A DNA stretch of 64,000 bases, from assembly GCF_003339865.1 (NCBI RefSeq), contig NZ_QPKV01000016.1:1-64000 (forward strand). Reading direction: 5' to 3'. The DNA comes from Pedobacter chinensis (GTDB lineage Bacteria > Bacteroidota > Bacteroidia > Sphingobacteriales > Sphingobacteriaceae). The notes beneath the pieces were generated by a model. That model worked only from the letters and a program-made list of their open reading frames with translations. It did not search any database and was not told where the DNA came from. Positions within the stretch are counted from its first letter, which is position 1. Each line of letters starts with the position of its first letter. This document shows positions 51,620 through 61,030 of the stretch, one piece after another. A program made the position numbers and the translations under genes.

Positions 51620-53218
51620 ATGTTAAAAATTCTGAAATTGATTACGTTTATGGTCATTGCTCCGTTCTGCGGAACAGTTTCTGCGCAGCAGGTCGTTTCC
51701 TTGTCCAGTCTGTTAAAGGAAATGACAGATACCCGGGCAGTAACCTACTGGCCTGAGCATAGCTTTACCACCAAGCAGGTTAGTAGTTATGACCGTAAAT
51801 CGGTTTCACCTGATCAACCGGGCTGGTACAGCAATTCAGATTTTTCTCAGTACATCAGAACTGAAGAAAAATCGGGGCGGAGTGAAAATGTAATGCTGGA
51901 TGTTAATGGCCCCGGTGTAATCGTAAGGTTTTGGCTCACTACTTTCAAAAGAGCCGGCACTTTAAGAATTTATCTCGATCATCAGGATAGCGCTACTATT
52001 AAGATTCCATCCTATGATCTGCTCAAAGGCGAATTAGCGCTTGGACCTGCACTGTTGAATCCTCATTCTTCTTATCAAAAGGAAGAAAAAGGAGGAAGTA
52101 CACTTTATCTTCCCATTCCCTACGCTTCACACTGTAAAATTACCTGGGAAGAAAGTGAGCAAGAAAAACAGCCCAGGTATTACCAGATCAATTACCGTAG
52201 CTATACACCTGAAACCAGGGTAATTACTTTTGACCGGGAACAGCTTAATATGGAGAGAGAACTCATTAATCAAACGGAAAAACGCTTATGGAATGAGCAA
52301 ACAGACAAAAGAGGCACTGGCAACTATTTGAAACAAAAGTTACCAGCAGGGAAAACCGCATCTTTAACGCTTCGTTCCGGATCATCTGCAATTGACCTGA
52401 TGCAGATAAAAGTTATGGCTCAGGATCCATCACAACAGGAACAGGCCTTACGATCTACCATCATCAGAATTAGTTTTGATGGAAAAGAAACGGTATGGTG
52501 CCCTGTTGGAGATTTTTCAGGAAGTGGCGTTGGCGGCAAACCATTAAAGAGCTGGTACCGTACGGTAAATGCCGGTGGAGAGATCATCAGCAGATGGATA
52601 ATGCCCTATAAAAAATCTGCCAGGATTTCCCTCGAAAATATAAGCGATGTTCCCGTTGATATAGAACTGACCACTTTTACGGATCATTATGATTGGAAGC
52701 CCTCAAGTCTTTATTTTCATACCAGCTGGAGACAAAACAGGAGGGAACCGATATTTAAATTCGATGCTCCAGATGCTGCGGAACTCAACTTTATTACTAT
52801 TTTCGGCAAAGGTATTTATATGGGGAACAGCCTTTCTGTATTTAACCACATGCATACCTGGTATGGAGAGGGCGACCAGAAAATATGGGTAGACGGCGAT
52901 AAATTTCCATCCGAGTACGGAACAGGCACCGAAGATTATTACAATACTTCCTGGGCACCGGTGGTGCTTTATCAAACGCCTTTTGCAAATGCTCCTCGTG
53001 CCGATCATGAGGATTCTTTTGGGTATAATACGTTTACGAGAACCCGAAACCTTGATCGTATTCCGTTTCATGATTTTTTTAAAATGGACATGGAAATGCT
53101 TGGATGGCAACAGGGGGAGGCAGATTTTGCGGTAACCACGTACTGGTACGGAGCAATGGGTGCAACCAATAACATTAAAGATATGAAAGCGGAGGCAAAG
53201 GCCAGTTTACCTAAATAA
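51620..53218 (+). CDS. DUF2961/GH172 family enzyme, candidate alpha-D-fructofuranosidase
   Basis: 532 residues with a signal peptide ending in TVSAQ, so periplasmic or secreted. GWYSNSDFSQYIRTEEKSG, MLDVNGPGVIVRFWLT and the hallmark EYGTGTEDYYN identify DUF2961, now glycoside hydrolase family 172. Two Glu, residues 417 (YGEGD) and 438 (TGTED), are 21 apart, the same spacing as the catalytic Glu270 and Glu291 I recall for the founding enzyme, a difructose dianhydride I synthase/hydrolase. Others in the family cut D-arabinofuranosides. Sitting between susD and a GH32 gene, it probably acts on alpha-fructofuranosides or difructose anhydrides. This is not part of the classical levan locus. Confidence 0.85.
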   Translation: MLKILKLITFMVIAPFCGTVSAQQVVSLSSLLKEMTDTRAVTYWPEHSFTTKQVSSYDRKSVSPDQPGWYSNSDFSQYIRTEEKSGRSENVMLDVNGPGVIVRFWLTTFKRAGTLRIYLDHQDSATIKIPSYDLLKGELALGPALLNPHSSYQKEEKGGSTLYLPIPYASHCKITWEESEQEKQPRYYQINYRSYTPETRVITFDREQLNMERELINQTEKRLWNEQTDKRGTGNYLKQKLPAGKTASLTLRSGSSAIDLMQIKVMAQDPSQQEQALRSTIIRISFDGKETVWCPVGDFSGSGVGGKPLKSWYRTVNAGGEIISRWIMPYKKSARISLENISDVPVDIELTTFTDHYDWKPSSLYFHTSWRQNRREPIFKFDAPDAAELNFITIFGKGIYMGNSLSVFNHMHTWYGEGDQKIWVDGDKFPSEYGTGTEDYYNTSWAPVVLYQTPFANAPRADHEDSFGYNTFTRTRNLDRIPFHDFFKMDMEMLGWQQGEADFAVTTYWYGAMGATNNIKDMKAEAKASLPK

Positions 53219-53268
53219 GCACCTCATCTGGAATTCAACAAACTGATAATAACGATAAACCAACAAAT

Positions 53269-54918
53269 ATGAAAAATACAATAAAGATGATACTGGGCAT
53301 AGGAATTTTAATGTCTATCTTTCAAAGCGCCATTGCAGATGATATTACCATTAAGATCAGCAAAAGATACCTCAATCTTCCAGTTTCTCAAAAGCAGGCA
53401 AGGGGAAATATGAAATTTGAAATCTCCGGAAAAACAGAGCGAACTTTTAAAATCCGCTTATCGGGTGATGAACCTGAATACTGGGTGTTTTGTGATGTCA
53501 GTGCGCTGAAGGGGAAAACCATCAAAATCAGTTATGATGGTGTGTCTTCAGGATTGCAGAAAATTTATCAGAATGATGAAATTGCAGGTCAGGATATTTT
53601 GTATCAGGAAAAAAACAGACCCCAGTTCCATTTCACAACAAAAAGAGGCTGGATAAATGATCCAAACGGGCTTATCTTTTATGAAGGGGAGTATCATCTT
53701 TTTTATCAGCACAATCCTTACGAAAGAGAATGGGAGAATATGTCGTGGGGTCATGCAGTTAGTAAAGATATGATTCACTGGCAGGAGCTGCCCACTGCCC
53801 TTAGTCCGGATGAGCTAGGTACCATGTTCTCCGGTTCGACTGTAATCGACTATCAGAACACGGCAGGTTTTAATAAGGGCAATACACCAGCTATGGTAGC
53901 GGCCTATACGGCAAATGCAGCCGATAAACAAACGCAATGTATTGCTTATAGTCTGGATAAAGGACGCACATGGACAAAATACAGTGGTAATCCTGTTATT
54001 GATTCAAAGGCAAAATGGAACAGCAATGATACCCGTGATCCGCGCATTTTCTGGTATAAGCCAGGAAATCATTGGGTAATGGTTCTTAATGAAAGAGACG
54101 GACATTCGATCTACAATTCAAAAAACTTGAAAGAGTGGACCTTTGAAAGCCATACAACAGGTTTCTGGGAATGCCCTGACTTATTTGAATTGCCTGTTGA
54201 CTGTAATAAGGGTAAAACAAAATGGGTAATGTACGGTGCTTCTAACACCTATATGCTGGGCTCATTTGATGGGAAGAAGTTTGTGCCTGAATCGGGTAAA
54301 CACTATTATGTTACAGGGTCAATATATGCAGCACAAACCTTTACCAATATTCCCGAATCGGATGGAAGGAGAATACAGCTCGGTTGGAGCAGGATCAGCC
54401 ACGAAGGGATGCCTTTCAATGGGATGATGCTTATGCCAACTGAACTCACACTCAAAACCACAAAGGATGGCATCAGACTATTCAGTGAGCCTGTAAAAGA
54501 AACGGAGCAGCTCTTTAGCAGTTTAAACAAATGGGAAAATCTGAGCGCTGCCGACGCCAATGAAAAACTAAAATCATATCATGACAATGACAGGCTTAGG
54601 ATTAAAACGAGCATAAAATTATCTCATGCCACAAGTGCAGGATTAAGTCTTAACGGGCAACGATTGTTGGATTATGATATGAACTTCAACCTGGTAAATG
54701 GGGTGTTCTATTCGCCACAGGATATGACCAGCATGGAAATCTCTGCCGATATCTACATTGACAGAACCTCTATAGAGGTATTTATAGATGGCGGAGCTTA
54801 TTCTTATTCGATGGAACGTAAAACAGACCCTAAAAACAGGGAAGGATTACACTTTTGGGGAACTAACATTGAAGTGAAGGGGTTAGAAGTTTATTCAGTA
54901 AAATCGATATGGAAATAA
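53269..54918 (+). CDS. GH32 fructosidase (levanase/inulinase/invertase family), periplasmic
   Basis: 549 residues. The signal peptide ends in SAIAD with no lipobox. Residues about 22-120 are a beta-sandwich extension of the DUF4980 kind found ahead of GH32 domains in this phylum. The five-bladed catalytic domain shows WINDPNG with nucleophile Asp131, RDP with Asp257 and WECPDLF with acid/base Glu301; the C-terminal beta-sandwich includes IDRTSIEVFIDGG. It releases fructose from the ends of beta-fructans or sucrose-type oligosaccharides in the periplasm. It is the only GH32 here; no surface lipoprotein endo-enzyme is present. Confidence 0.94.
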   Translation: MKNTIKMILGIGILMSIFQSAIADDITIKISKRYLNLPVSQKQARGNMKFEISGKTERTFKIRLSGDEPEYWVFCDVSALKGKTIKISYDGVSSGLQKIYQNDEIAGQDILYQEKNRPQFHFTTKRGWINDPNGLIFYEGEYHLFYQHNPYEREWENMSWGHAVSKDMIHWQELPTALSPDELGTMFSGSTVIDYQNTAGFNKGNTPAMVAAYTANAADKQTQCIAYSLDKGRTWTKYSGNPVIDSKAKWNSNDTRDPRIFWYKPGNHWVMVLNERDGHSIYNSKNLKEWTFESHTTGFWECPDLFELPVDCNKGKTKWVMYGASNTYMLGSFDGKKFVPESGKHYYVTGSIYAAQTFTNIPESDGRRIQLGWSRISHEGMPFNGMMLMPTELTLKTTKDGIRLFSEPVKETEQLFSSLNKWENLSAADANEKLKSYHDNDRLRIKTSIKLSHATSAGLSLNGQRLLDYDMNFNLVNGVFYSPQDMTSMEISADIYIDRTSIEVFIDGGAYSYSMERKTDPKNREGLHFWGTNIEVKGLEVYSVKSIWK

Positions 54919-54922
54919 TTGT

Positions 54923-55405
54923 CATTCTTGACATAGTGAAGACCTGAGAAGCAAGCCTGAGTATAATTGAAAACAACGTTATTAATGATAATCTCCAGGC
55001 GATAAAACCCAAACTTCAATACAGCACTGCGCCTCTTAAAAAACAAAGTTAGTAATAAACCAGGTACAATGCTTGTAGGTTAGGGATTTACTTCGTAGTC
55101 TTCGTTGCACTCAGAATGACAAAATCCATTTAACCACTGTCATTCTGAACGCAGTGAAGAATCTCCAGGCGATGAAACACAAACTTTAATACAGCACCAC
55201 ACCTCTTAAAAACAAGGCCAGCAGTAAACCAGATGCAACACCTTTGGGCTATAGATTTACTTCGTAGCTGCTTCGCGGTCTTCGTTGCACTCAGAATGAC
55301 AAGGCCCAAATATACTTGTCATTCTGAGCATCACGAAGACCTGAGAAGCAAGCATGAAAACAATTGAAAACAACATTATTAATGAAGTCTTCAATCGATA
55401 AAACC
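54923..55405 (-). repeat. Inverted copies of the dispersed intergenic repeat
   Basis: About 2.5 units of the same family as the 7.7-9.2 kb array, in the opposite orientation. It shows TGTCATTCTGAACGCAGTG, AGAATCTCCAGGCGATGAAA, CCTCTTAAAAACAA and AACCAGATGCAACACC in the order expected for the reverse complement. No gene is present between the GH32 stop and the DUF4394 stop. Confidence 0.88.
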
Positions 55406-55412
55406 TTTCTTC

Positions 55413-56939
55413 TTAGAAACCTATACCTAGAGCAAAAGCTCTTGCCGGGTTTGTGATTGTGGCGCCAGCTGTAGCTGCGCCAGTGGTTAAATTGACACTG
55501 TAAACCCTTTGTGTTCCATTTACAGTAAATAAACCATACACCAATCCACTTGTTCCACCAATATCAAAACCATTGTTTGATTCTACGTTAATCCCTAAAG
55601 GACCAACATCAATCAAAGTTCCGTTATTAGGTGGATCTTGTTTATATAGTCTATCGCCTGTTGAATCAATATCGTACAGTACTGTAGTTGTTGCGCCAGC
55701 GAAATTATTGGTATATGCCGCTCCGGATATTGCTGCGGTTGCTAAAGAAATATTTCCATCAACGATGACACTTCCATCAGCAGGATTGAAACGTAAATTC
55801 TGGCCTAAATTGCTTACAATTCTAATCCGGTCTACTGTTGGATTAAAATCAAAACCGAATTGTGTGCCATTTAATAATGCAGTGAGTGGTGCTGTACCAA
55901 CCACTGCAGCTGCTCCGGATGATGCATTTATGGTATAAATGCGACTTGTACTACCCAAAGCGTAAAGCTGTCCGTTTAGAGGGCGCATATCGATGCCCAA
56001 AATATTTTCGCCTGTTTGAATGCCAGTGATGGATTTGATGCTTACAGTTGGAGTGGCTGCCAATGGGTTGAAAATTAACAATTCGTTATTATTGGATACT
56101 GCATAAGCCACAGGCTCAGTAGGAATGGCCAATGCAGTGATGTTTACGGGCAGGTTTCCAATTTTAGAAGCTTTTCCGGTATTCGTGTCAACAGTATATA
56201 ATGCTGATGTACCTCCAACCGATAATGCTGCAATGGCAGCTGATTCATCAGGATTGATGTCGAATCCGCCCATTTCATTAACATCGTAGCCTAAGCTTCC
56301 CACCTCAACGAGTTTTCCATCATTCGGTGGATCTTGTTTGTAAAGTTTATCGGTGGCGGCATCAATGTCAAAAAGTACAGTGGTGGTTGCTCCTGCTTTA
56401 TTTTGCGTGTACGCTACTGAAGAAATTCTGGCATTGGTAATGCCATTAATTGCACCATCTGCAATCATCACAGTCCCGGTTTCTGGATTTAAACGAAGAT
56501 TTTGACCCGTATTGGTTACTACACGAATCCGGTCTACTGTTGGGTTAAAATCAAAGCCTACCGAAGTCCCGTTTAATGCTGGTGTAAATGGAGCAGTAGA
56601 AATTGATCTGGCCACGCCTGTTTTGTAATCGATTACGTATAAACGGCTGGTACTTCCTATACCGTACAATTGCCCTGTTGCCGGACGAAAGTCGATACCT
56701 AAAATGGTTTCGCCTGTTTGTAAACCCGAAATACTGACCTGAGCAGTAACGGAAGAAGGGTTTTTAGCATTAATCAACAATAATTTGCTATCGGCAGTTA
56801 AGGCGTAAAAATTAACATCCGGACCTGGAACCAGCATTTCATCATTGTTATTGTTTCTGTCTTTTTTACAAGCAGAAAATAAAGCCGGGATCATAAAGGC
56901 AAACAGGGCCATTATGATAAAGTGTTTAGTTTTCATCAT
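55413..56939 (-). CDS. Lipoprotein with two DUF4394 domains
   Basis: 508 residues. The lipobox is LFSAC, followed by a charged Asn-rich linker. Two similar halves (about 40-270 and 280-500) each hold GETILGIDFRP or GENILGIDMRP, FGFDFNPTVDRIR, TTTVLxDID and KLYKQDPPN or RLYKQDPPN, so the protein is an internal duplication of DUF4394, a beta-propeller-like domain. It is exported and membrane-anchored, perhaps at the surface. Function unknown. The 106-residue gene at 56990-57310 is on the same strand upstream. Confidence 0.85.
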   Translation of the reverse strand: MMKTKHFIIMALFAFMIPALFSACKKDRNNNNDEMLVPGPDVNFYALTADSKLLLINAKNPSSVTAQVSISGLQTGETILGIDFRPATGQLYGIGSTSRLYVIDYKTGVARSISTAPFTPALNGTSVGFDFNPTVDRIRVVTNTGQNLRLNPETGTVMIADGAINGITNARISSVAYTQNKAGATTTVLFDIDAATDKLYKQDPPNDGKLVEVGSLGYDVNEMGGFDINPDESAAIAALSVGGTSALYTVDTNTGKASKIGNLPVNITALAIPTEPVAYAVSNNNELLIFNPLAATPTVSIKSITGIQTGENILGIDMRPLNGQLYALGSTSRIYTINASSGAAAVVGTAPLTALLNGTQFGFDFNPTVDRIRIVSNLGQNLRFNPADGSVIVDGNISLATAAISGAAYTNNFAGATTTVLYDIDSTGDRLYKQDPPNNGTLIDVGPLGINVESNNGFDIGGTSGLVYGLFTVNGTQRVYSVNLTTGAATAGATITNPARAFALGIGF

Positions 56940-56989
56940 GGTTTTAAAGTTTAATATGAATAAGATATTTTGGATAGAAGTTTAAACTT

Positions 56990-57310
56990 CTATTTTGGAG
57001 GTTGTTCAGGTACCTGAAGGTGGCAGTATGTTAAAATGAAATTGCCAGAATATAAATTATTCTTTAAGGCATGATTATAGGTAAAATTAACATTCGAGGC
57101 ATTATCCAGAAACAGGTCTGTAAGTTTAATTTTTTCTTCTAACTGATTTTGTTTTTCTGAAGATTCGGATTTTTCAGCGTTTTCCGAAGGGTGTTCTTTA
57201 ATCATCTCCGTAGTCAGCTTCGGTAAAGGCATTGCATACACAACAATTCTGCTCGTAAATGCGATAAGCAGAATTAATGTAATAAAAAGCTTTTGATAAA
57301 AAGATGCCAT
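56990..57310 (-). CDS. Small secreted or membrane-anchored hypothetical protein
   Basis: 106 residues. The hydrophobic N-terminus (FITLILLIAFTSRIVVYAM) is a signal peptide or anchor. A charged, Glu/Lys/Ser-rich region (ENAEKSESSEKQNQLEEK) follows, then a short region with Tyr and one Cys, ending VPEQPPK. It lies 50 bases upstream of the DUF4394 gene on the same strand and may be cotranscribed. No family recognised. Confidence 0.5.
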   Translation of the reverse strand: MASFYQKLFITLILLIAFTSRIVVYAMPLPKLTTEMIKEHPSENAEKSESSEKQNQLEEKIKLTDLFLDNASNVNFTYNHALKNNLYSGNFILTYCHLQVPEQPPK

Positions 57311-57936
57311 AAATCCGCATTTTGGAGTCTAAACAACATATACGTTGAATATAATCACATGGATTTTAGAGATAAAAAATATCTTAAAGTCTGTTGGTTA
57401 TAGGAGTATCGAAAAGCAATCCCATTCGCTGAAGAAACATCATGAATGAGCCAGCCCTACTTATTTTTGTGTTTAGATTTTAAAACAAAAACGATTATTT
57501 ATAAGTTGTTTTTACAGGCTTAAGAGGGCTTTAAAAATAACAATTTGATTTTTGTCTGTTTTATGATCAAAAAGGTGTCACTAAACTTTTTATTTTTCTG
57601 TCAAAACATGTAAATTGCCTTAGTTAAAAGTTACAATTTGTCAGTTTAAGACTCCTGTAAAATCCTTACAATAAACAGACAATGAATAAGGTAAGAGCGG
57701 TTTTTAATTTAGAATACCCCTTTAAAACCTGTAAAACAGTTATTACGTATATAGATATAAGACATTAATTCTTTTATCGCAACGATATTCTTACATTAAT
57801 TGTTGGGTTTTCGGGCTAGTAAAAGCCTCTTTATCCACCTATATGGCGCAATTGTTGATAAAATAAACAAAACAGCAGATACTCTTTTTATAATTTTATT
57901 TTATAGTTTAGGGACGTAGCTGTTAAGAAAGGTATT
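57311..57936 (+). other. Long noncoding gap upstream of clpC
   Basis: 626 bases, AT-rich, with no open frame supported on either strand. TAGTTTAG at about 57904-57911 is one mismatch from a -7 element about 25 bases ahead of the clpC start. Otherwise I see no repeat or stem-loop that stands out. Confidence 0.4.
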
Positions 57937-60486
57937 ATGGAAGCAAAATTTTCACCACAGGTTAAAGATGTAATCTCTTTTAGTAGGGAGGAAGCGCTCC
58001 GTTTGGGGCATGATTACATTGGAACCGAGCATTTATTATTGGGCCTCATCCGCGAAGGCGATGGTATGGCTATAAAAATTTTACGATCGTTGGGGGTTGA
58101 TACCGGTAAGTTGCGCCGCTCGATTGAAGATGCCGTTCGCGGTACTTCGAGCGTTACAGTTAACCTGGGGAACATTCCGTTAACTAAACAGGCAGAAAAA
58201 GTTTTAAAAATTACTTACTTAGAAGCTAAGATATTTAAAAGCGATTTAATAGGTACCGAGCATTTGTTGCTATCAGTTTTAAGAGATGACGATAATATTG
58301 CCTCTCAAATTCTGTTACAATACGGTGTTACTTATGATGTTTTTAAACAAGAGGTTGAAGTAAATAAAAACGGCTTCAGAGATGATATTTCAAACAGCGC
58401 CTCCACAGGGGGTGATGATGATTATCGTGAAGAAGAAAGCTTTAGTACACCTAAAAAGGTTTCGGATATCAAATCTAAAACTCCGGTTTTGGATAACTTC
58501 GGTCGTGATTTAACTAAGGCTGCTGAAGAAGGTCGCTTAGATCCGATTGTTGGCCGCGAGAAAGAAATTGAGCGTGTATCGCAAATTTTATCCCGTAGAA
58601 AGAAAAACAATCCGATTTTGATTGGAGAACCGGGTGTTGGTAAATCGGCAATTGCTGAAGGTTTAGCCTTACGCATTGTACAACGTAAAGTTTCGCGTGT
58701 GTTATTTGGCAAACGCGTGGTTACGTTAGATCTGGCTTCATTAGTGGCAGGCACGAAATATCGTGGTCAGTTTGAAGAGCGTATGAAAGCCGTGATGAAC
58801 GAACTGGAAAAATCTACTGATGTTATTTTGTTTATTGATGAGATTCATACCATCGTTGGCGCTGGTGGTGCATCTGGTTCATTAGATGCATCAAACATGT
58901 TCAAGCCAGCTTTGGCAAGGGGAGAAATTCAATGTATCGGTGCAACTACTTTAGATGAATACCGTCAGTATATTGAAAAAGATGGCGCTTTAGATCGTCG
59001 TTTCCAAAAGGTAATGGTTGAACCTGCCACTCCGGATGAAACTGTTGAGATTTTAACACGTATTAAAGATAAGTATGAAGAACATCATGGTGTAACTTAC
59101 ACAGATGAGGCTATTCAAGCTTGTGTTACTTTAACATCACGCTATATTTCTGATCGTTTCCTTCCAGATAAAGCGATTGATGCTTTAGATGAAGCAGGCT
59201 CAAGAGTTCACTTAACGAATATTCATGTTCCTCAAAATATTATTGATATCGAAGCTAAAATCGAAGATATCAAGTTAGAGAAAAACAAAGTTGTTCGCAG
59301 TCAGAAATATGAAGAAGCGGCTAAACTTCGCGATACAGAGAAAAATTTAATTGAAGAATTAGATAAAGCGAAAGCGGAGTGGGAAGCGGAAACCAAAACT
59401 AAACGTTACGAGGTATCAGAAGATAACGTAGCAGAAGTAGTTGCCATGATGACTGGTATTCCGGTACAGCGTGTTGGACAGACCGATAGCCAGAAGCTAT
59501 TGAATATGTACGATAAAGTGGCAGAGAAAATCATCGGTCAGGATGATGCGATTAAGAAATTAACCAAAGCCATTCAACGTACAAGAGCGGGGTTAAAGGA
59601 TCCTAAAAAACCAATTGGTTCATTTATTTTCTTAGGCCCAACTGGTGTTGGTAAAACAGAATTGGCAAAAGAGTTAGCTCGTTTCATGTTTGATAGTGAT
59701 GATTCACTGATTCAAATTGATATGAGTGAATACATGGAGAAATTCGCGGTTTCACGTTTGGTGGGAGCGCCTCCGGGATATGTAGGTTACGAAGAAGGCG
59801 GACAACTGACTGAGAAAGTGAGAAGAAAACCTTATGCCGTTATCTTATTGGATGAGATTGAGAAAGCCCATCCCGATGTATTCAATATCTTATTGCAGGT
59901 TTTAGATGAAGGTCAGTTAACAGATAGTTTAGGTCGTAAAGTTGATTTTAGAAATACAATCATCATCATGACTTCTAACATTGGTGCCCGTCAACTAAAA
60001 GATTTCGGTCAGGGTGTTGGTTTTTCTACTTCAGCGAAAACAAACCAGGCAGAATCTCACAGCCGAGGTGTAATTGAAAGTGCTTTAAAACGTGCTTTTG
60101 CACCTGAATTCTTAAACCGTGTTGATGATGTGGTAGTATTCAATAGCTTAGGTAAAGATGAAATATTCAGAATCATTGATATTGAATTAAAAGCTTTGTT
60201 TGGTCGCGTTCATACTTTAGGTTATGAAATTGCATTAACTGAAAACGCTAAAGAATATATCGCTGAAAAAGGTTTTGATAGTAATTTTGGTGCGCGTCCG
60301 TTAAAAAGAGCCATTCAAAAATATCTGGAAGATCCAATTGCCGAAGAAATTTTGAAAGGTGAGTTAACAGAAGGTGATGTTTTAGAAATCGATTACGATA
60401 AAAAAACAGAGTTGATTTCCGTAAATCACAAAAAAGGCGAAAAGAAAAAAGAAGAACCTAAAGAAGAAGATTCTTCAAGCAAATAA
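57937..60486 (+). CDS. clpC: ATP-dependent Clp protease ATP-binding subunit ClpC
   Basis: 849 residues. Two N-terminal Clp repeats (KFSPQVKDVISFSREEALRL and IGTEHLLL, twice) lead to AAA domain 1 with GEPGVGKSA and LFIDEIHTIVG. A UVR-type helical middle segment (KNKVVRSQKYEEAAKLRD) follows, then AAA domain 2 with GPTGVGKTELAKE and LLDEIEKAHPDVF. The C-terminus is Lys/Glu-rich. It unfolds proteins and passes them to ClpP. The UVR motif and length mark it as ClpC and not ClpA or ClpB. It is transcribed alone. Confidence 0.96.
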   Translation: MEAKFSPQVKDVISFSREEALRLGHDYIGTEHLLLGLIREGDGMAIKILRSLGVDTGKLRRSIEDAVRGTSSVTVNLGNIPLTKQAEKVLKITYLEAKIFKSDLIGTEHLLLSVLRDDDNIASQILLQYGVTYDVFKQEVEVNKNGFRDDISNSASTGGDDDYREEESFSTPKKVSDIKSKTPVLDNFGRDLTKAAEEGRLDPIVGREKEIERVSQILSRRKKNNPILIGEPGVGKSAIAEGLALRIVQRKVSRVLFGKRVVTLDLASLVAGTKYRGQFEERMKAVMNELEKSTDVILFIDEIHTIVGAGGASGSLDASNMFKPALARGEIQCIGATTLDEYRQYIEKDGALDRRFQKVMVEPATPDETVEILTRIKDKYEEHHGVTYTDEAIQACVTLTSRYISDRFLPDKAIDALDEAGSRVHLTNIHVPQNIIDIEAKIEDIKLEKNKVVRSQKYEEAAKLRDTEKNLIEELDKAKAEWEAETKTKRYEVSEDNVAEVVAMMTGIPVQRVGQTDSQKLLNMYDKVAEKIIGQDDAIKKLTKAIQRTRAGLKDPKKPIGSFIFLGPTGVGKTELAKELARFMFDSDDSLIQIDMSEYMEKFAVSRLVGAPPGYVGYEEGGQLTEKVRRKPYAVILLDEIEKAHPDVFNILLQVLDEGQLTDSLGRKVDFRNTIIIMTSNIGARQLKDFGQGVGFSTSAKTNQAESHSRGVIESALKRAFAPEFLNRVDDVVVFNSLGKDEIFRIIDIELKALFGRVHTLGYEIALTENAKEYIAEKGFDSNFGARPLKRAIQKYLEDPIAEEILKGELTEGDVLEIDYDKKTELISVNHKKGEKKKEEPKEEDSSSK

Positions 60487-60491
60487 ATTAT

Positions 60492-60622
60492 AGAGGCTGT
60501 CCAAAAAATCAATCCGTTATTCCGTGAAAGCCGGGACATCTTGAATGGTAGTAATACTGCCTAAGATTCACAATCATTGGAGATGACAACTGAAAGAGGC
60601 TTATTGGACAGCCTCTTTTTTT
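60492..60622 (+). terminator. Terminator after clpC with an alternative long-range arm
   Basis: AAAGAGGC (60593-60600) and GCCTCTTT (60611-60618) form a local stem followed by a T run. The 3' arm lies within TTGGACAGCCTCT (60604-60616), which also pairs perfectly over 13 bases with AGAGGCTGTCCAA at 60492-60504, about 100 bases earlier. The two pairings exclude each other. The 13-bp ends could also be those of a short mobile element. Confidence 0.7.
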
Positions 60623-60779
60623 ATGCATAACATATTTGGAACCCCTGCACTCTGGTTTGTGAGGTACCGCCAAATCTGGCATAAATATTTGCAGTTAAGT
60701 TATTAAGATAACCTCGCCGCAGATTTTCAGATTATTGTTTTATTGCGAAATAATTGTCATCTATCCGCTGTAACATTTC

Positions 60780-60967
60780 TGAATTGTTAATGAATAATCT
60801 TTAGGTAATGAAACGCAAGTTAAATACCATGATTTTATAAAAACAAAGTCAGTAATAAAGCTGGTGCAATGCTTGTAGGTTGCAGATTTACTTCGTAGCT
60901 GCTTCGCGGTCTTCGTTTCACTCAGAATGACAAAACCCATTTAACCACTGTCATTCTGAACGCAGTG
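60780..60967 (-). repeat. Dispersed intergenic repeat, half left of the insertion sequence
   Basis: Same family and orientation as 54.9-55.4 kb (AACAAAGTCAGTAATAAA, TTACTTCGTAGCTGCTTCGC, TCATTCTGAACGCAGTG). It stops at the left end of the insertion sequence and resumes at 62346. The stretch 60623-60780 shows nothing recognisable. Confidence 0.82.
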
Positions 60968-61030
60968 CACTGTTGTCCGGTAAAAGACGTTTATTGGGAA
61001 AAAGTCATGATTTAGACTCAAATAAGGGGT

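Noticed and set aside
57831..57861. TTATCCACC and TGTTGATAA, each one mismatch from a DnaA box, upstream of clpC
   Set aside because: Only two imperfect boxes, with no cluster, no dnaA or dnaN gene and no clear unwinding element; chance is likely in AT-rich sequence.
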